A stretch of 64,000 nt of DNA, taken from Moanibacter sp965226025. GTDB taxonomy: Bacteria; Verrucomicrobiota; Verrucomicrobiia; Opitutales; UBA2987. Shown here one piece after another: positions 9,356 through 18,484 of this stretch. The translations under genes and the position numbers were made by a program. Under the pieces are notes generated by a model that saw only the letters and a program-made list of their open reading frames with translations, was not told where the DNA came from and did not search any database. The first letter of the stretch is position 1. Each line of letters opens with the position of its first letter. The stretch spans positions 1,550,001-1,614,000 of the forward strand of contig CBDDCD010000002.1 of NCBI GenBank assembly GCA_965226025.1, read 5' to 3'.

Positions 9356-10042
9356 TCAACAAGACCCGTTATCCTCCTTTTGTCGCCTCCGCAGCAGATC
9401 GGCGTTGCTGAAGAACGGCTCGTATTTTTCCACCAGCTCCGCCAGCGTCTCCTCCACCGTGCTCGATGATGTGTCGAGGACGATCCGCTTTTGAATGAGC
9501 GACGCCTCAACTTCCTCATTGAAACGCTCCAGGACATGTTCGATGTCCTCTTTCCGCACGATCTGATGGATGTGCGGAGCCTCCTCCATGCGCTGGGAAA
9601 TCACTTCCGGCTGTGCCTTGAAGAGTACGAGCACGGTGTCCGGCGCCCTCTCGAGCATCAGTCCCTCGAAGGATCGCGCCATCTCAGTGCGCTGTCCTTC
9701 GGGGCTGCGCTTGGTGGCTTGAGTGTCCTTGCACCCGTAACCGTAGTAGAGTGGTGCATATACGGCTTCTTCGATGACGAAGCCCATGAGGTTGTGGTCA
9801 GGTCGGTCGTAGAACGCTTGCCTAAGATGGTAGGTGAGGGAATAGCGCTGAAACATCTCCAGAAATTGGGGATGTACCTGTAACACGGACTCCTGAGCTT
9901 CAGGCGCCAGTTCACTCGACGGCACGCTGAAGTGATCGTGAAAGTGGCTCATACCTCCCAAGGTCCGCTCCGCCCACTTCAGTACCTCAGCTGCGATCGT
10001 CGATTTCCCCGCATATTCACAGCCGACGAAAACTAGATTCAT
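9356..10042 (-). CDS. P-loop nucleotide kinase-like protein (thymidylate/deoxynucleoside kinase-like)
   Basis: The 228-residue cytoplasmic protein starts at ATG 10042 with AGGAG eight bases upstream; the twelve extra residues of the longer reading are unlikely. It opens with beta strand MNLVFVG and the Walker A loop GCEYAGKST. Later RAPDTVLVLFKAQPEVISQRM and VLERFNEEVEAS resemble the lid and adenine-binding strands of the thymidylate kinase / deoxynucleoside kinase group. No exact subfamily is recognised, and the acceptor could be a nucleoside, a nucleotide or another small molecule. It stands alone on the minus strand, convergent with the HDOD gene. Confidence 0.7.
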   Translation of the reverse strand: MNLVFVGCEYAGKSTIAAEVLKWAERTLGGMSHFHDHFSVPSSELAPEAQESVLQVHPQFLEMFQRYSLTYHLRQAFYDRPDHNLMGFVIEEAVYAPLYYGYGCKDTQATKRSPEGQRTEMARSFEGLMLERAPDTVLVLFKAQPEVISQRMEEAPHIHQIVRKEDIEHVLERFNEEVEASLIQKRIVLDTSSSTVEETLAELVEKYEPFFSNADLLRRRQKEDNGSC

Positions 10043-10350
10043 ACTCAGTCTCCTAGCAGTCAGTCGTCGAGTTTTCAAGCGATAGGAAATCTGGTATTGG
10101 CGAAGCCGACCGCAGCGAGTTTCGAGACCGGAGAATTGGGGACGTGATGAGGGGGGGACGTCAGAGCTGAAGAAGGAGAGGTTGATCGCTCTCTTTCTTT
10201 AGATCTGTCGGCGAGGAGATGACGCAGATATAATGGTGTCAGTCAATGGCTTGGAAGAGTGTCTGAATGTCAAGTAATAGAAGTCCTGTCCCTATTTAAC
10301 TCTTTCCGATTTCGCTCGAAGTTGATTTTCCTTACAGTTCGCTGAATCGG

Positions 10351-10392
10351 AGGCTGAGAGTCTGTCGGGCTGTAGGTCCAACAGATTCCTAG
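10351..10392. repeat. Palindromic repeat, short copy (R2), forming the stop of the next gene
   Basis: This 42-bp version has GAGAGTCTGTCGG at one end and CAACAGATTCCTAG at the other, with almost no core. The terminal CTAG supplies the TAG stop of the minus-strand transporter gene (10391-10389). The rest of 10043-10388 has no open frame; 10201-10212 carries an isolated partial arm AGATCTGTCGGC. Confidence 0.7.
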
Positions 10393-11630
10393 CCCGTCTG
10401 ATTAGGAGGACGCTTGATGTGACGGGTCAGGTTGCAGGCCAGAACGAGCCAGAGTGAAGAGGCTCCCAATGCGAGGAGCCCGTAGGCGGATTCGAAAACG
10501 AGGCCAGTCCGCTGTCCCAGGGCGACAAGGAGGGAGATGGCGCCTTTGGAGAAGCGATAACCGAAGACGTCGATAAACTCTTTGGCCCGATATCGGGCGT
10601 CGAAGGATAGAGGGATGTAGAGAATCTCTTTGGCGGCCCGGAAGATTGAGTAGTCGAAGGCCTTGAAGAGGAGGAAAGCAGTCCCGGATGTTACCAGAGA
10701 GGGCGCCGCAACCAGGGTTGCGCAGGCGGTGATGTGAATCACGGGAAGAGCAATGTGGATGACTCCAAGTGGAATGAATCGCAGAAGGAAAGGGGCGACG
10801 ACAAATTGGAGAATGGCAGCGACTCCATTGAGACCGGCGAAGAAATTGCCGGAGAAGGCAGTCTGTTTGTCCGGGTCGGGGATCGCATCCTGCAGAATGC
10901 CCTGAAATCGTAGGTCGAGCATGGCTGACACCACTTGAGTTGTGAGTACGACGAGAAGGATGAAGACCAACACTCGAGAACGGGATAACGCACCCAGACC
11001 CAGGTGCTGGCTCGAGGAGGCGGCTTCTTTCTTTGGAGAATCCTTTTCCCCGGAGCGGCGGTACCCGAGGTCGGAGAAGAAAGCCGCCGGAAGCAGGACC
11101 ACGGCGGCGAAGTAGGGCATCTTGATGGTGCCGAGTGGCTCCGCGAGCTGGCTCAATAGGAGGCCGCCTGCAATGGCACCGAGGGAGGCCAGCCCGGTTA
11201 CGGGACCGTAGAGCTTGCGCGCTTGGGTGTCGCCTACGGTGCTGTTGAGAAAGGACCAATATTGCTCGATGAGCAGAACGACATAGGCTTCCTTGAAGAT
11301 GAAAAGCGCGTAGATGGCGGGAGCAAAACCGAGGTCGAACGCGAGGGTAAAGAGGACTATGAACCCAGCCGAACCGAGGGTCGTCCAAAAAAGTGTGCGC
11401 CGAGGACCGATTCGCGATAGAAGCCGTCCATAGATCCAAAGGACCGCGAGGACTCCGACCGGCATCATCGCCATCACGACGGGAAGATTTTTGGTTCCGT
11501 AGGTTGCCTTGAACAGAGTGTTCGAGGCGCTGCGGGCAAACTCGTAGCCGCAAAGAAGAAAGGCCGCGGATATGCAGATCGGACCGATGGCCCACCAATC
11601 GCGGCCGGATGTCGAGGGGGGAGTCGTCAT
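10389..11630 (-). CDS. MFS permease of the ATP/ADP translocase-like (NTT/Tlc-related) type
   Basis: The 413-residue polytopic inner-membrane protein has about 11-12 predicted spans. The stretch RYRAKEFIDVFGYRFSKGA, and the FKAFDYSIFRAAKEILYIPLS before it, match the signature region of the family that includes rickettsial and chlamydial nucleotide translocases and their free-living MFS-like relatives. True energy-parasite translocases are about 500 residues, so this shorter protein more likely belongs to the widespread uncharacterised branch. The substrate is unknown. ATG at 11630 is the only sensible start. The TAG stop is contributed by repeat R2. A palindrome lies about 150 bp upstream of the start. 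Confidence 0.75.
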   Translation of the reverse strand: MTTPPSTSGRDWWAIGPICISAAFLLCGYEFARSASNTLFKATYGTKNLPVVMAMMPVGVLAVLWIYGRLLSRIGPRRTLFWTTLGSAGFIVLFTLAFDLGFAPAIYALFIFKEAYVVLLIEQYWSFLNSTVGDTQARKLYGPVTGLASLGAIAGGLLLSQLAEPLGTIKMPYFAAVVLLPAAFFSDLGYRRSGEKDSPKKEAASSSQHLGLGALSRSRVLVFILLVVLTTQVVSAMLDLRFQGILQDAIPDPDKQTAFSGNFFAGLNGVAAILQFVVAPFLLRFIPLGVIHIALPVIHITACATLVAAPSLVTSGTAFLLFKAFDYSIFRAAKEILYIPLSFDARYRAKEFIDVFGYRFSKGAISLLVALGQRTGLVFESAYGLLALGASSLWLVLACNLTRHIKRPPNQTG

Positions 11631-11777
11631 GACTGCGCTGGTTCTGGGAAGATCATAGCGGCGGTTGAATGTTCAAAGGATTAATTGAAAAGGGAAATCC
11701 CAACGGATTCGAGAAAACAACGGATGGGAAAGGCAGAAGATTCGAGATAAACAATCTAGGGACATACCACATTTTCA

Positions 11778-11805
11778 AACCTTACGAATCATAGTTCGTA
11801 AGGTT
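11778..11805. promoter_or_regulatory. Perfect inverted repeat upstream of the MFS permease gene (possible operator)
   Basis: AACCTTACGAA and its exact reverse complement TTCGTAAGGTT are separated by six bases (TCATAG). There is no T-run on either side, so it is not an obvious terminator. It lies between the end of the Aas-like gene (11941) and the start of the permease (11630), about 150 bp upstream of the latter. Operator function is an inference. The rest of 11631-11940 shows nothing else. Confidence 0.4.
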
Positions 11806-11940
11806 CCAGAGCGAGTCGTCGACAATTCGCGCCTAGGAATTGCCCGCGAAACACGCTAAAGGACGCGAATGGGACCCGCGGTTGCTTTGGAGATCAAGGG
11901 TCGGCGGAGCACGACCAGTCCAATTTTCTCAAAATTTGGG

Positions 11941-14900
11941 CTACCCGAGTCTTTCATTGGCAATGCGTTTGACTTCGCGGAGGTCGAGTTTGCCGGTGCC
12001 GAGGATGGGGATTTGGTCGACTTTGACGAATTGATCCTTGCGTGGGATGAAGAGGTTGGGGAGACCGGCGGTGCCGGCTTTTTCGAGGATGTCTGGAATG
12101 CTGTCCTCGTTGAGGGTGTGGAGGACGGCAAGTCGTTCCCCTTTGCGTTCATCGGGCACGGCGGTCACGGCGAAGACCTGCAACTGCTCCCCGGCGGCTT
12201 CCTGGAGGACTTCCTCGACGCGGCCGTGGGGAACCATTTCGCCTCCAATTTTTGAAAAGCGCGAGAGTCGATCGGTGATGCTAATGAAACCATCTTCATC
12301 GATGCGGGCGATGTCGCCTGTTACGTACCAGCCATCGTGGAAAACCTTCTCGGTGAGATCGTCGCGACCCAAGTAGCCACCCATCACGTTCGGACCCTTG
12401 ACCAGGAGCATGCCCGGCTCCCCCTCGTCGATCGGTTCGAGGCTGTCCGGATCGACAATGCGAACGGCCACATTCGGCAGGGGCTGCCCGACGGATCCGC
12501 GTTTCGAGCCCGGCTGATAAAATCCCGGGGCACGAAAATCGGGCGCGCTGACAGCGATCACGGGGGAGCATTCAGTGGTTCCGTAACCCTCGAGAGGCCG
12601 GATCCCAAAATACTCTTCGAACGCGCCGGCCAATTTTGCGGAGAGCTTTTCGGCCCCCGCCAGGACAACGCGCAGAGAGCCGAACTGGGCCGGCGCGCAG
12701 CGTCGAAGGTAGATCTGCAGGAAGGTGGGTGTGGCCAGGAGAAAAGTAATTCGATACTGTTGGACCTTCTGTCCGACGGCGCCTCCGTCGATTGGGTTGG
12801 GTAGAAAGACGACTCCCATACCTTGATTTGAGGCCAGCCAGATCGTTGCCATGTAGCCAAAGGAGTGAAAGAACGGGAGAATACCGATAATCCTGTCGGC
12901 CGGCTCGAGTCGGAACACCTGAGCGGCGGCTTCCACATTCGAATCGATGTTGATGTGGGAGAGCGGGACCCCCTTTGGCTCACCGGTGCTCCCGCTACTG
13001 AAAATAACCGTAGCGACGTCATTCTGGGAGAGCCTGCGCTCGGCGCCACAGGCTCGTTCAAGAAGCCGAATCGGCGCCAGGAAGGCCATAGCGAGGGCGA
13101 TGATACGTGCTGATCCTGGAATTGAATCACGGAGGTCTTCGACCCAGATGACGGTCACCCCTTCGGGCAGTTCGATCTTGGCCTTCTCAATGAAAGCCCG
13201 GCTTGTCACGATGGTCTGCAATTGAGTCTGTTTCGCGGCCGAGTCCATTCCGGAGCGACCCGCCGTGAAGTTCAAATTCACGCTGATCTTGCCTGAAAGA
13301 GCAGCCGCCACATTCACGAACCAGGCCGCCACACTGGAGGGGAGAAGAATTCCTACATAGGATTGGCCTTGCCATTGCACTTTCAATGCCCTGGCCAAGG
13401 CGATGGCTCCGGCAAGAGCGCGGATTCTTGAGAGCCTGGGATAACTCTCGTCCGCCATGCCGAAGTGGAAAGGTCGGCTACGAACGGTCCGCACGAGCGA
13501 GTGGTGGAGAGGGGGACGCTCCGGATTACGGATCGACCACGCCGATTCGCTCAAGGAGTGGACCGCATTGCGCACCTCGCGAAAGGAGGTTTCAGTGGGA
13601 AGCGGTTCTCCGAATGAAACGGTTACCGGATAGGGTATCTGCTCAGGAATCTTGGTCAGTGCGCGACCATCGGACCAACTGAATATGCTTCCCCAGACTC
13701 GATCCAGGTTGACGGGAATAATTGGTGCTTTGCGCCCCTTGACGATCTTCTCGAGCCCACGCCGAAAGGGGAGCAACATTCCGGTGCGAGTGATCTGCCC
13801 CTCGGCGAATATACAGACCAATTCACCCTCGTCGAGCCGCTTCCCAGCCTCTCTAAATGCAGTGAGAATCTCTCTGGGAGTACCGGAGGACGAAATAGGA
13901 ATCGCCTGCAGAGACTTCATGATTGGCCTCAGGAGACGACGGTGAAAATAGCTCGAATCGACCAGGAACCGAACCGGGCGGTCCAAGCTGGCGAGGACAT
14001 AGAGACCGTCGGCAAAGGATACGTGATTGGGCACCAGGAGAGCGCCCCCTGCTTCGGGAACGTTCGATCTTCCATTCACGCGAAGCCGGTAGACTGTGTG
14101 CGTGAGGAGGACGAGGACGAGGCGGAGCAAGGCATCGGGCAGGAGACGAATGCCCCATAACGTGCAGCCAAGGAGGATCAGGGAAGCAACAACGAATATA
14201 TTCGGTGATTTGACACCGACCATGTAGAGACCGAGAAGGACGAGAGAGCTGGCAAGCATTCCACCGAATACGAAAAAGTTGGAAAGGGCGATGACCGCGC
14301 CTTTGCGATCCTTGGGTGAGCGCCACTGGACGAGGGCATGCAGCGGTACGATGATCAGACCGCTAGCCACACCGGAAAGGGCGACAAGAACAAAAGTTCC
14401 GAGGAACTGGGGTTTGAAACCTCCCAGAAGGGCGATAGTCAGAAACAGGGCGATCGTTCCAAGAGGAGGAAGACCATACTCAACCTTGGAAGCAGAGAGT
14501 TTTCCGGCTAGAACGCTTCCGCCTCCAATCCCAATCGCAAAGACGATCAGAATCGCCCCCGTTTTAATTTCCGATAGCCGTAGGCCAATGTTCGCGTATA
14601 CCAGAATGTTCTGACCAAGCAGATTGAGGGTGAACCAGAAGAGAATGAGGCCGAGAACAGATAGGCGAAGGACTCGATCGCGCCGTATTGCGTTCCAGGC
14701 ACTCGTGACCGTATCAGAGATGCTTCCCTCTGAGCGAGCCCGCGGAACTCGAGGCACGGATAGGGCGTAAATGAAGCCGAGCAACGCAAGAGTGGTCAGT
14801 AGTACCCCAATCGCCCAAAGGTGTGCACTAAGTATCTTGAGAGAAACCACACCCATCGCTGTTCCAGTGATGATGGCCACGAAAGTAAACAGCTCCATGA

Positions 14901-15351
14901 TACCGTTACCGGCCGAGAGGCGCTCGTGAGGTAGGATTTCGGGTAGAATTCCGTATTTTGCGGGACTGAAGAATGCGCTCTGCGCCCCCATAAGGCCGAG
15001 GATGAGAAGAAGGAGCGGTCCTTCCGACTGTCCGCTGAGGAGAATGACGGTTCCGGTTGCCATGAGGACAATCTCGACCGTTTTCATCGCGATGATGATC
15101 GTACGCTTGCTCAATCGGTCCGCTATGATTGCGGCCGGGAGCGAGAAGATCATCAAAGGGACCGTAAAGACGATGAAGGGGATGATTATCTGAATCTGAG
15201 CTGCGGATTCAAATTCGGCGCCGAAGTCGCCTACGGACTCTCCGATGCCGACGGATTTCACGGCTAGGAGCGCAACGACCAGTTTCCAAACGTTGTCGTT
15301 GAAAGCTCCGAAAAACTGCGCCACCAGCAGGCCTCTGAGCGGATTCTTCAT
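11941..15351 (-). CDS. Three-domain MFS transporter / lysophospholipid acyltransferase / acyl-ACP synthetase (LplT-Aas type)
   Basis: The 1136-residue protein combines LplT and Aas functions. Residues about 1-400 are an MFS transporter starting MKNPLRGLLVAQFFGAFNDN, typical of lysophospholipid flippases. About 425-620 is a PlsC acyltransferase with the HX4D motif in NHVSFADGL (near 440) and FAEGQITRTG. About 640-1136 is an AMP-forming acyl-ACP/acyl-CoA synthetase with FSSGSTGEPKGVP (near 790), GYGTTECSP (near 923) and TGDIARIDEDGF (near 1013). Together it would import lysophospholipids across the inner membrane, activate a fatty acid and reacylate them. E. coli uses two proteins; fused forms are common elsewhere. 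The ATG overlaps the stop of the upstream acyltransferase by four bases (ATGA), so the two are translationally coupled. Confidence 0.92.
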   Translation of the reverse strand: MKNPLRGLLVAQFFGAFNDNVWKLVVALLAVKSVGIGESVGDFGAEFESAAQIQIIIPFIVFTVPLMIFSLPAAIIADRLSKRTIIIAMKTVEIVLMATGTVILLSGQSEGPLLLLILGLMGAQSAFFSPAKYGILPEILPHERLSAGNGIMELFTFVAIITGTAMGVVSLKILSAHLWAIGVLLTTLALLGFIYALSVPRVPRARSEGSISDTVTSAWNAIRRDRVLRLSVLGLILFWFTLNLLGQNILVYANIGLRLSEIKTGAILIVFAIGIGGGSVLAGKLSASKVEYGLPPLGTIALFLTIALLGGFKPQFLGTFVLVALSGVASGLIIVPLHALVQWRSPKDRKGAVIALSNFFVFGGMLASSLVLLGLYMVGVKSPNIFVVASLILLGCTLWGIRLLPDALLRLVLVLLTHTVYRLRVNGRSNVPEAGGALLVPNHVSFADGLYVLASLDRPVRFLVDSSYFHRRLLRPIMKSLQAIPISSSGTPREILTAFREAGKRLDEGELVCIFAEGQITRTGMLLPFRRGLEKIVKGRKAPIIPVNLDRVWGSIFSWSDGRALTKIPEQIPYPVTVSFGEPLPTETSFREVRNAVHSLSESAWSIRNPERPPLHHSLVRTVRSRPFHFGMADESYPRLSRIRALAGAIALARALKVQWQGQSYVGILLPSSVAAWFVNVAAALSGKISVNLNFTAGRSGMDSAAKQTQLQTIVTSRAFIEKAKIELPEGVTVIWVEDLRDSIPGSARIIALAMAFLAPIRLLERACGAERRLSQNDVATVIFSSGSTGEPKGVPLSHINIDSNVEAAAQVFRLEPADRIIGILPFFHSFGYMATIWLASNQGMGVVFLPNPIDGGAVGQKVQQYRITFLLATPTFLQIYLRRCAPAQFGSLRVVLAGAEKLSAKLAGAFEEYFGIRPLEGYGTTECSPVIAVSAPDFRAPGFYQPGSKRGSVGQPLPNVAVRIVDPDSLEPIDEGEPGMLLVKGPNVMGGYLGRDDLTEKVFHDGWYVTGDIARIDEDGFISITDRLSRFSKIGGEMVPHGRVEEVLQEAAGEQLQVFAVTAVPDERKGERLAVLHTLNEDSIPDILEKAGTAGLPNLFIPRKDQFVKVDQIPILGTGKLDLREVKRIANERLG

Positions 15352-16550
15352 CTCATCTCCTGTAGCAGGTTTTGGATTCTTTCGCTGATCAAGGCTGTTA
15401 GTGGACCGACGGCGTTGCGGGTGTTCAGAGAATTTTTCTCTAGAAAGGTGTTGACTTCGATGGGCTCGCTAAACCTGACATCGACGTCTCGGGGCGATGG
15501 GTAGACGGCCTCCCCGAGCACATCCTCTTCGAGCTTCAAGATGGTCTCGGCGATTCGTTGTCGGCTGTGTGATTCGCGCAGATATTGTCCCGGATAGCTG
15601 TAGAGCTGAACGGAGACAAAGAGAGTGTCCAAGTCGTCGTATAACTTCCTTTCTTCAATTTGAGACAGATCTGATTCGGGAGCATTCAGTTGTTTTCGGA
15701 TACGACCCCTCAATGCTTTCACCCGCTCCGGAATGCTCCCTTTTGCTCCCTTTCCGGAATGCTTCTCTTCCTCTCCGGCGACGAGAGCTTCCTGCAGATG
15801 AGAGAGACGTTCGACCAGGTTTCCGGAACGGGTCTGTCCAAGGAATTCCGTTTCTTTGAGGGCAACCAAGCCGTCGCCCAGTCGATAGATGCGGTGGACC
15901 AGATCCATGTCCTCCCTTGGTTTCCAGGTTATTCGTTCTTCCAGTGTGCTGAGCCGCTTGGAAAAGGACGATTCCACACTGTCATCGTATGTATAGAGAA
16001 GCGCTGCCGGAACGAGGTAGGCGGCTTTGCCTTCCGGCAGATTGGAGGCCGCCCGCAGCACGATTGTGGCGACACCTTCATTGAGGGGATCCAGTCGCTC
16101 CTGATGATGGTAGATCTCACCTTCCGGGAAGACGACGAGTGGGTAGCGTGCCTCTCGAAGAAGAGTCATTGCCGTCTTTATGGCGGCGATATCAGCTCCC
16201 TCCCGATCAACCGAAAAGGCCCCGCAGAACTGGAGGGCGAGACCGTTCCAAGGGTTAATTTCGAAACCCTCCCGCGCGGCCATGAAGTGGAACGACAAAC
16301 CATGCTTTCTTCCGAGAAAGACGAGGACGTGGGGATCGGCGTGGTCAGCGTGATTCGGGGCCACCAGAACAGTGTTTCCCTCTCTCACCAGATCCGAAAC
16401 AAGCTCCATCCCTTCAGCGCGAATGTTCCGCATTCGAAACTTTCTGCGGAGAAACATAATTTGACTCAGCCTTGTGAGAATCGGTGCGAGCAACGGAGAA
16501 TATCTCGGCGGCCGGAATTTGTAGGGTATCTGGGGCCGGAAGATGTTCAT
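15348..16550 (-). CDS. Lysophospholipid (1-acylglycerol-3-phosphate-like) acyltransferase family protein
   Basis: The 400-residue protein has a PlsC-type domain in its first half. The catalytic HX4D is in APNHADHADPHVL (near residue 65), the acceptor-binding motif is VVFPEGEIYHHQERLDP (near 141), and VGPLTALISERIQ closes the C-terminal half, which is longer than in simple PlsC proteins. No membrane span is strong, so it is probably peripheral at the inner membrane. It transfers acyl chains to a glycerophosphate or lysolipid acceptor. It is first in a coupled pair with the fused LplT-Aas protein (four-base ATGA overlap), supporting a shared phospholipid repair or remodelling role. Confidence 0.85.
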   Translation of the reverse strand: MNIFRPQIPYKFRPPRYSPLLAPILTRLSQIMFLRRKFRMRNIRAEGMELVSDLVREGNTVLVAPNHADHADPHVLVFLGRKHGLSFHFMAAREGFEINPWNGLALQFCGAFSVDREGADIAAIKTAMTLLREARYPLVVFPEGEIYHHQERLDPLNEGVATIVLRAASNLPEGKAAYLVPAALLYTYDDSVESSFSKRLSTLEERITWKPREDMDLVHRIYRLGDGLVALKETEFLGQTRSGNLVERLSHLQEALVAGEEEKHSGKGAKGSIPERVKALRGRIRKQLNAPESDLSQIEERKLYDDLDTLFVSVQLYSYPGQYLRESHSRQRIAETILKLEEDVLGEAVYPSPRDVDVRFSEPIEVNTFLEKNSLNTRNAVGPLTALISERIQNLLQEMR

Positions 16551-16687
16551 AGGAATATGCCGGGTTGGGCTTTAGGAACGGGTGGCCTATTCTGGGGTTT
16601 TGGGTGTTTGCGTGAATCGCGGGGAGTAACAGCACCCGTCATCTTCCTTGCCCCGGCAAGCCGGGGTTGGTTGCTTGGTACTCGACC

Positions 16688-18409
16688 TCACTCTTGTAGT
16701 ATCTCCCATTTGGGCCATTGCCAGCTCTCGCGGAATTCCTCGCGTGAGCGTTCGGAAACGGTGTTCCGTTTCTCGCTGGCGCCGAGAAAGAAAACGAAGT
16801 TGAACTGTTGATTGGGTGTCCCGAACTCTTCGGCGAATTTTCGAGCGAAATTATTGGGTGAGAAGAGGGGGCGGCCATTGATTTCCGGAGGTGTTATCCG
16901 TATAGGACCGCGCTGATTGAGGGCGCGGTAGACGAGCTCCGAACAGACAAGGGCATTACGGGTTCGAAAATCGAAGTTAAAGTCGTAGGGTTTGCCGAGC
17001 TGCCGAAAGGCGGTTAAGAGTGCCTGGAGTTTCTCCTCCTTGCTGATGCGAGGCCGCATGGCGGCGACGGAGTCGGCGTTCATACTGAATTCCGTGGAGG
17101 TGAGGATGACTCCGGGACGCTTTGCCTCGATGACACTAAAGGGGTAGCCATCGTCGTCTACCTCCTGGTAGCGGCTGTAGGCATCCGGAAGTTCCTTCTC
17201 AAGGAAGGCAGACATTGTTGTACCCTGCAAGGTGGGAGCTCCGTCGAAGAAGGCATCCATTATCTCGAGGGTCCCGGTGTAGAGGGCGGCGTGCGGCCAG
17301 AAACCCGGTATGCCCATATTTGTCGCGTGCCAGTTTCGCCTCTCGAGCAGAACATCGCCCGGTTCAAGCTTGGACTGGTACTTTTGAACCAATTTCGGCG
17401 AAATGAAATAGTCGCGACTGGTGCCCCGGATGTAGCTCAGGGAGAGGCCAATGCTCTTTACCAAGGGGAACCAGGCTCGATCGGCAAAAGCCTCGAAACG
17501 CTCGAAAGGGTTCTCGACCAGCAGTTTCGGATAAGCGGCCAGGGAGTGCTCGATATCCCTCAGATATCCCTCGACAGCCTGCAGGAGAGCGTGGCGTGCA
17601 TAGACGTTTCGGCGAACCAGTTTTAGATAGGCGCGACCCGCGTTGAGGCGGAGAATCTCATCCGGGTGAGTGAGATTGAGTTTTAGAGTCTTGTAGGTGT
17701 TTCGGGGAATACCACGGTCATTATCACCTTGATTGAGGGGACTCGGGAGACTGGGATTTTCCTCGATCAGATTCGTCAACATGAGAGTGTGGCGATACTG
17801 CGCCAAAAGGGCGGAATAGGCGGCGAGGAACGAATCGGAATGCGGAATTGGCTTGGTGAGGACATCGATTTTGTAGAAACCCCGATAGAACTCTCTGAGG
17901 AGGTCGAATTCCACCATTTTCTCCACGAATTTGCTCCACTGATCGAGCAGATCCTGTTGCTGCTGTCGGCTCCACTCCAACCATTCATCCTGCCAATTGA
18001 GGTTGCTTTGCCTCAGGTCGGTGAGGATTCCCTCGGTGGCCTCGTTAAGGTATCGGAGGTTCGTTAGGTCCTGTTCTAATTGCGCCGCAAGATCTTTTTC
18101 CGCGAGATTGCTCAAGGGCGAGGATTTTACGGGTACCAGCACCCACGCAACGTAGAGAAAAAGAAGAAGCAGGATTCCGAGAGCGGTATGCGGCAGATTT
18201 GACAACAGGAATCCGCGAGCCTTGCCCCTTTGCTCGCGCAGCCAATGTCGCTTGTCCCGGAAGGACAAAACGAATGGAATCCAGCTGATGAAGTAGACGA
18301 TGACGGCTACCAGACGGTGGTAGGGGTGGAATAGCTTGGATGCGATAACGACGAAGGCAACGAGGGCCAGCATCCAGGCCAGTCCGACGTTCCGTATGAT
18401 GCGCCTCAT
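16688..18409 (-). CDS. Membrane-anchored YiiX/YebB-like permuted NlpC/P60 (papain-fold) protein
   Basis: The protein has about 573 residues from ATG 18409. Upstream in-frame codons lie inside repeat R3 and an IS end, so I prefer this start although its ribosome site is weak. Two membrane helices occupy the N-terminal 110 residues, followed by a helical region, then a permuted papain-like domain from about 350. GDVLLERRNWHATNMGI and the histidine of WPHAALYTG (near 373) precede the nucleophile in ALVCSELVYRAL (near 488), the order typical of the YaeF/YiiX group. These proteins are thought to cleave amide or ester bonds in peptidoglycan or lipids; the substrate is unknown. It follows the acyltransferase pair on the same strand, which hints at an envelope role. 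IS copy A lies just upstream and may have replaced its promoter. Confidence 0.78.
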   Translation of the reverse strand: MRRIIRNVGLAWMLALVAFVVIASKLFHPYHRLVAVIVYFISWIPFVLSFRDKRHWLREQRGKARGFLLSNLPHTALGILLLLFLYVAWVLVPVKSSPLSNLAEKDLAAQLEQDLTNLRYLNEATEGILTDLRQSNLNWQDEWLEWSRQQQQDLLDQWSKFVEKMVEFDLLREFYRGFYKIDVLTKPIPHSDSFLAAYSALLAQYRHTLMLTNLIEENPSLPSPLNQGDNDRGIPRNTYKTLKLNLTHPDEILRLNAGRAYLKLVRRNVYARHALLQAVEGYLRDIEHSLAAYPKLLVENPFERFEAFADRAWFPLVKSIGLSLSYIRGTSRDYFISPKLVQKYQSKLEPGDVLLERRNWHATNMGIPGFWPHAALYTGTLEIMDAFFDGAPTLQGTTMSAFLEKELPDAYSRYQEVDDDGYPFSVIEAKRPGVILTSTEFSMNADSVAAMRPRISKEEKLQALLTAFRQLGKPYDFNFDFRTRNALVCSELVYRALNQRGPIRITPPEINGRPLFSPNNFARKFAEEFGTPNQQFNFVFFLGASEKRNTVSERSREEFRESWQWPKWEILQE

Positions 18410-18411
18410 GG

Positions 18412-18480
18412 CTATGAGTCTGTCGGACATTGACGTTCGATTGCTTCGCAAGTAACTAGGTTCGTCCGACAGACTCATAG
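18412..18480. repeat. Palindromic repeat, 69-bp type (copy R3)
   Basis: Perfect 17-bp inverted ends CTATGAGTCTGTCGGAC enclose a core containing GACGTTCGATTGCTTCGCAA. The same core is in copy R5 (38014-38082), and its reverse complement resembles R8. Both outer arms carry the same change from the family form (CTAGGAG to CTATGAG), so pairing is kept. It sits directly upstream of the YiiX-like start and abuts the target duplication of IS copy A. Confidence 0.85.
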
Positions 18481-18484
18481 CATA

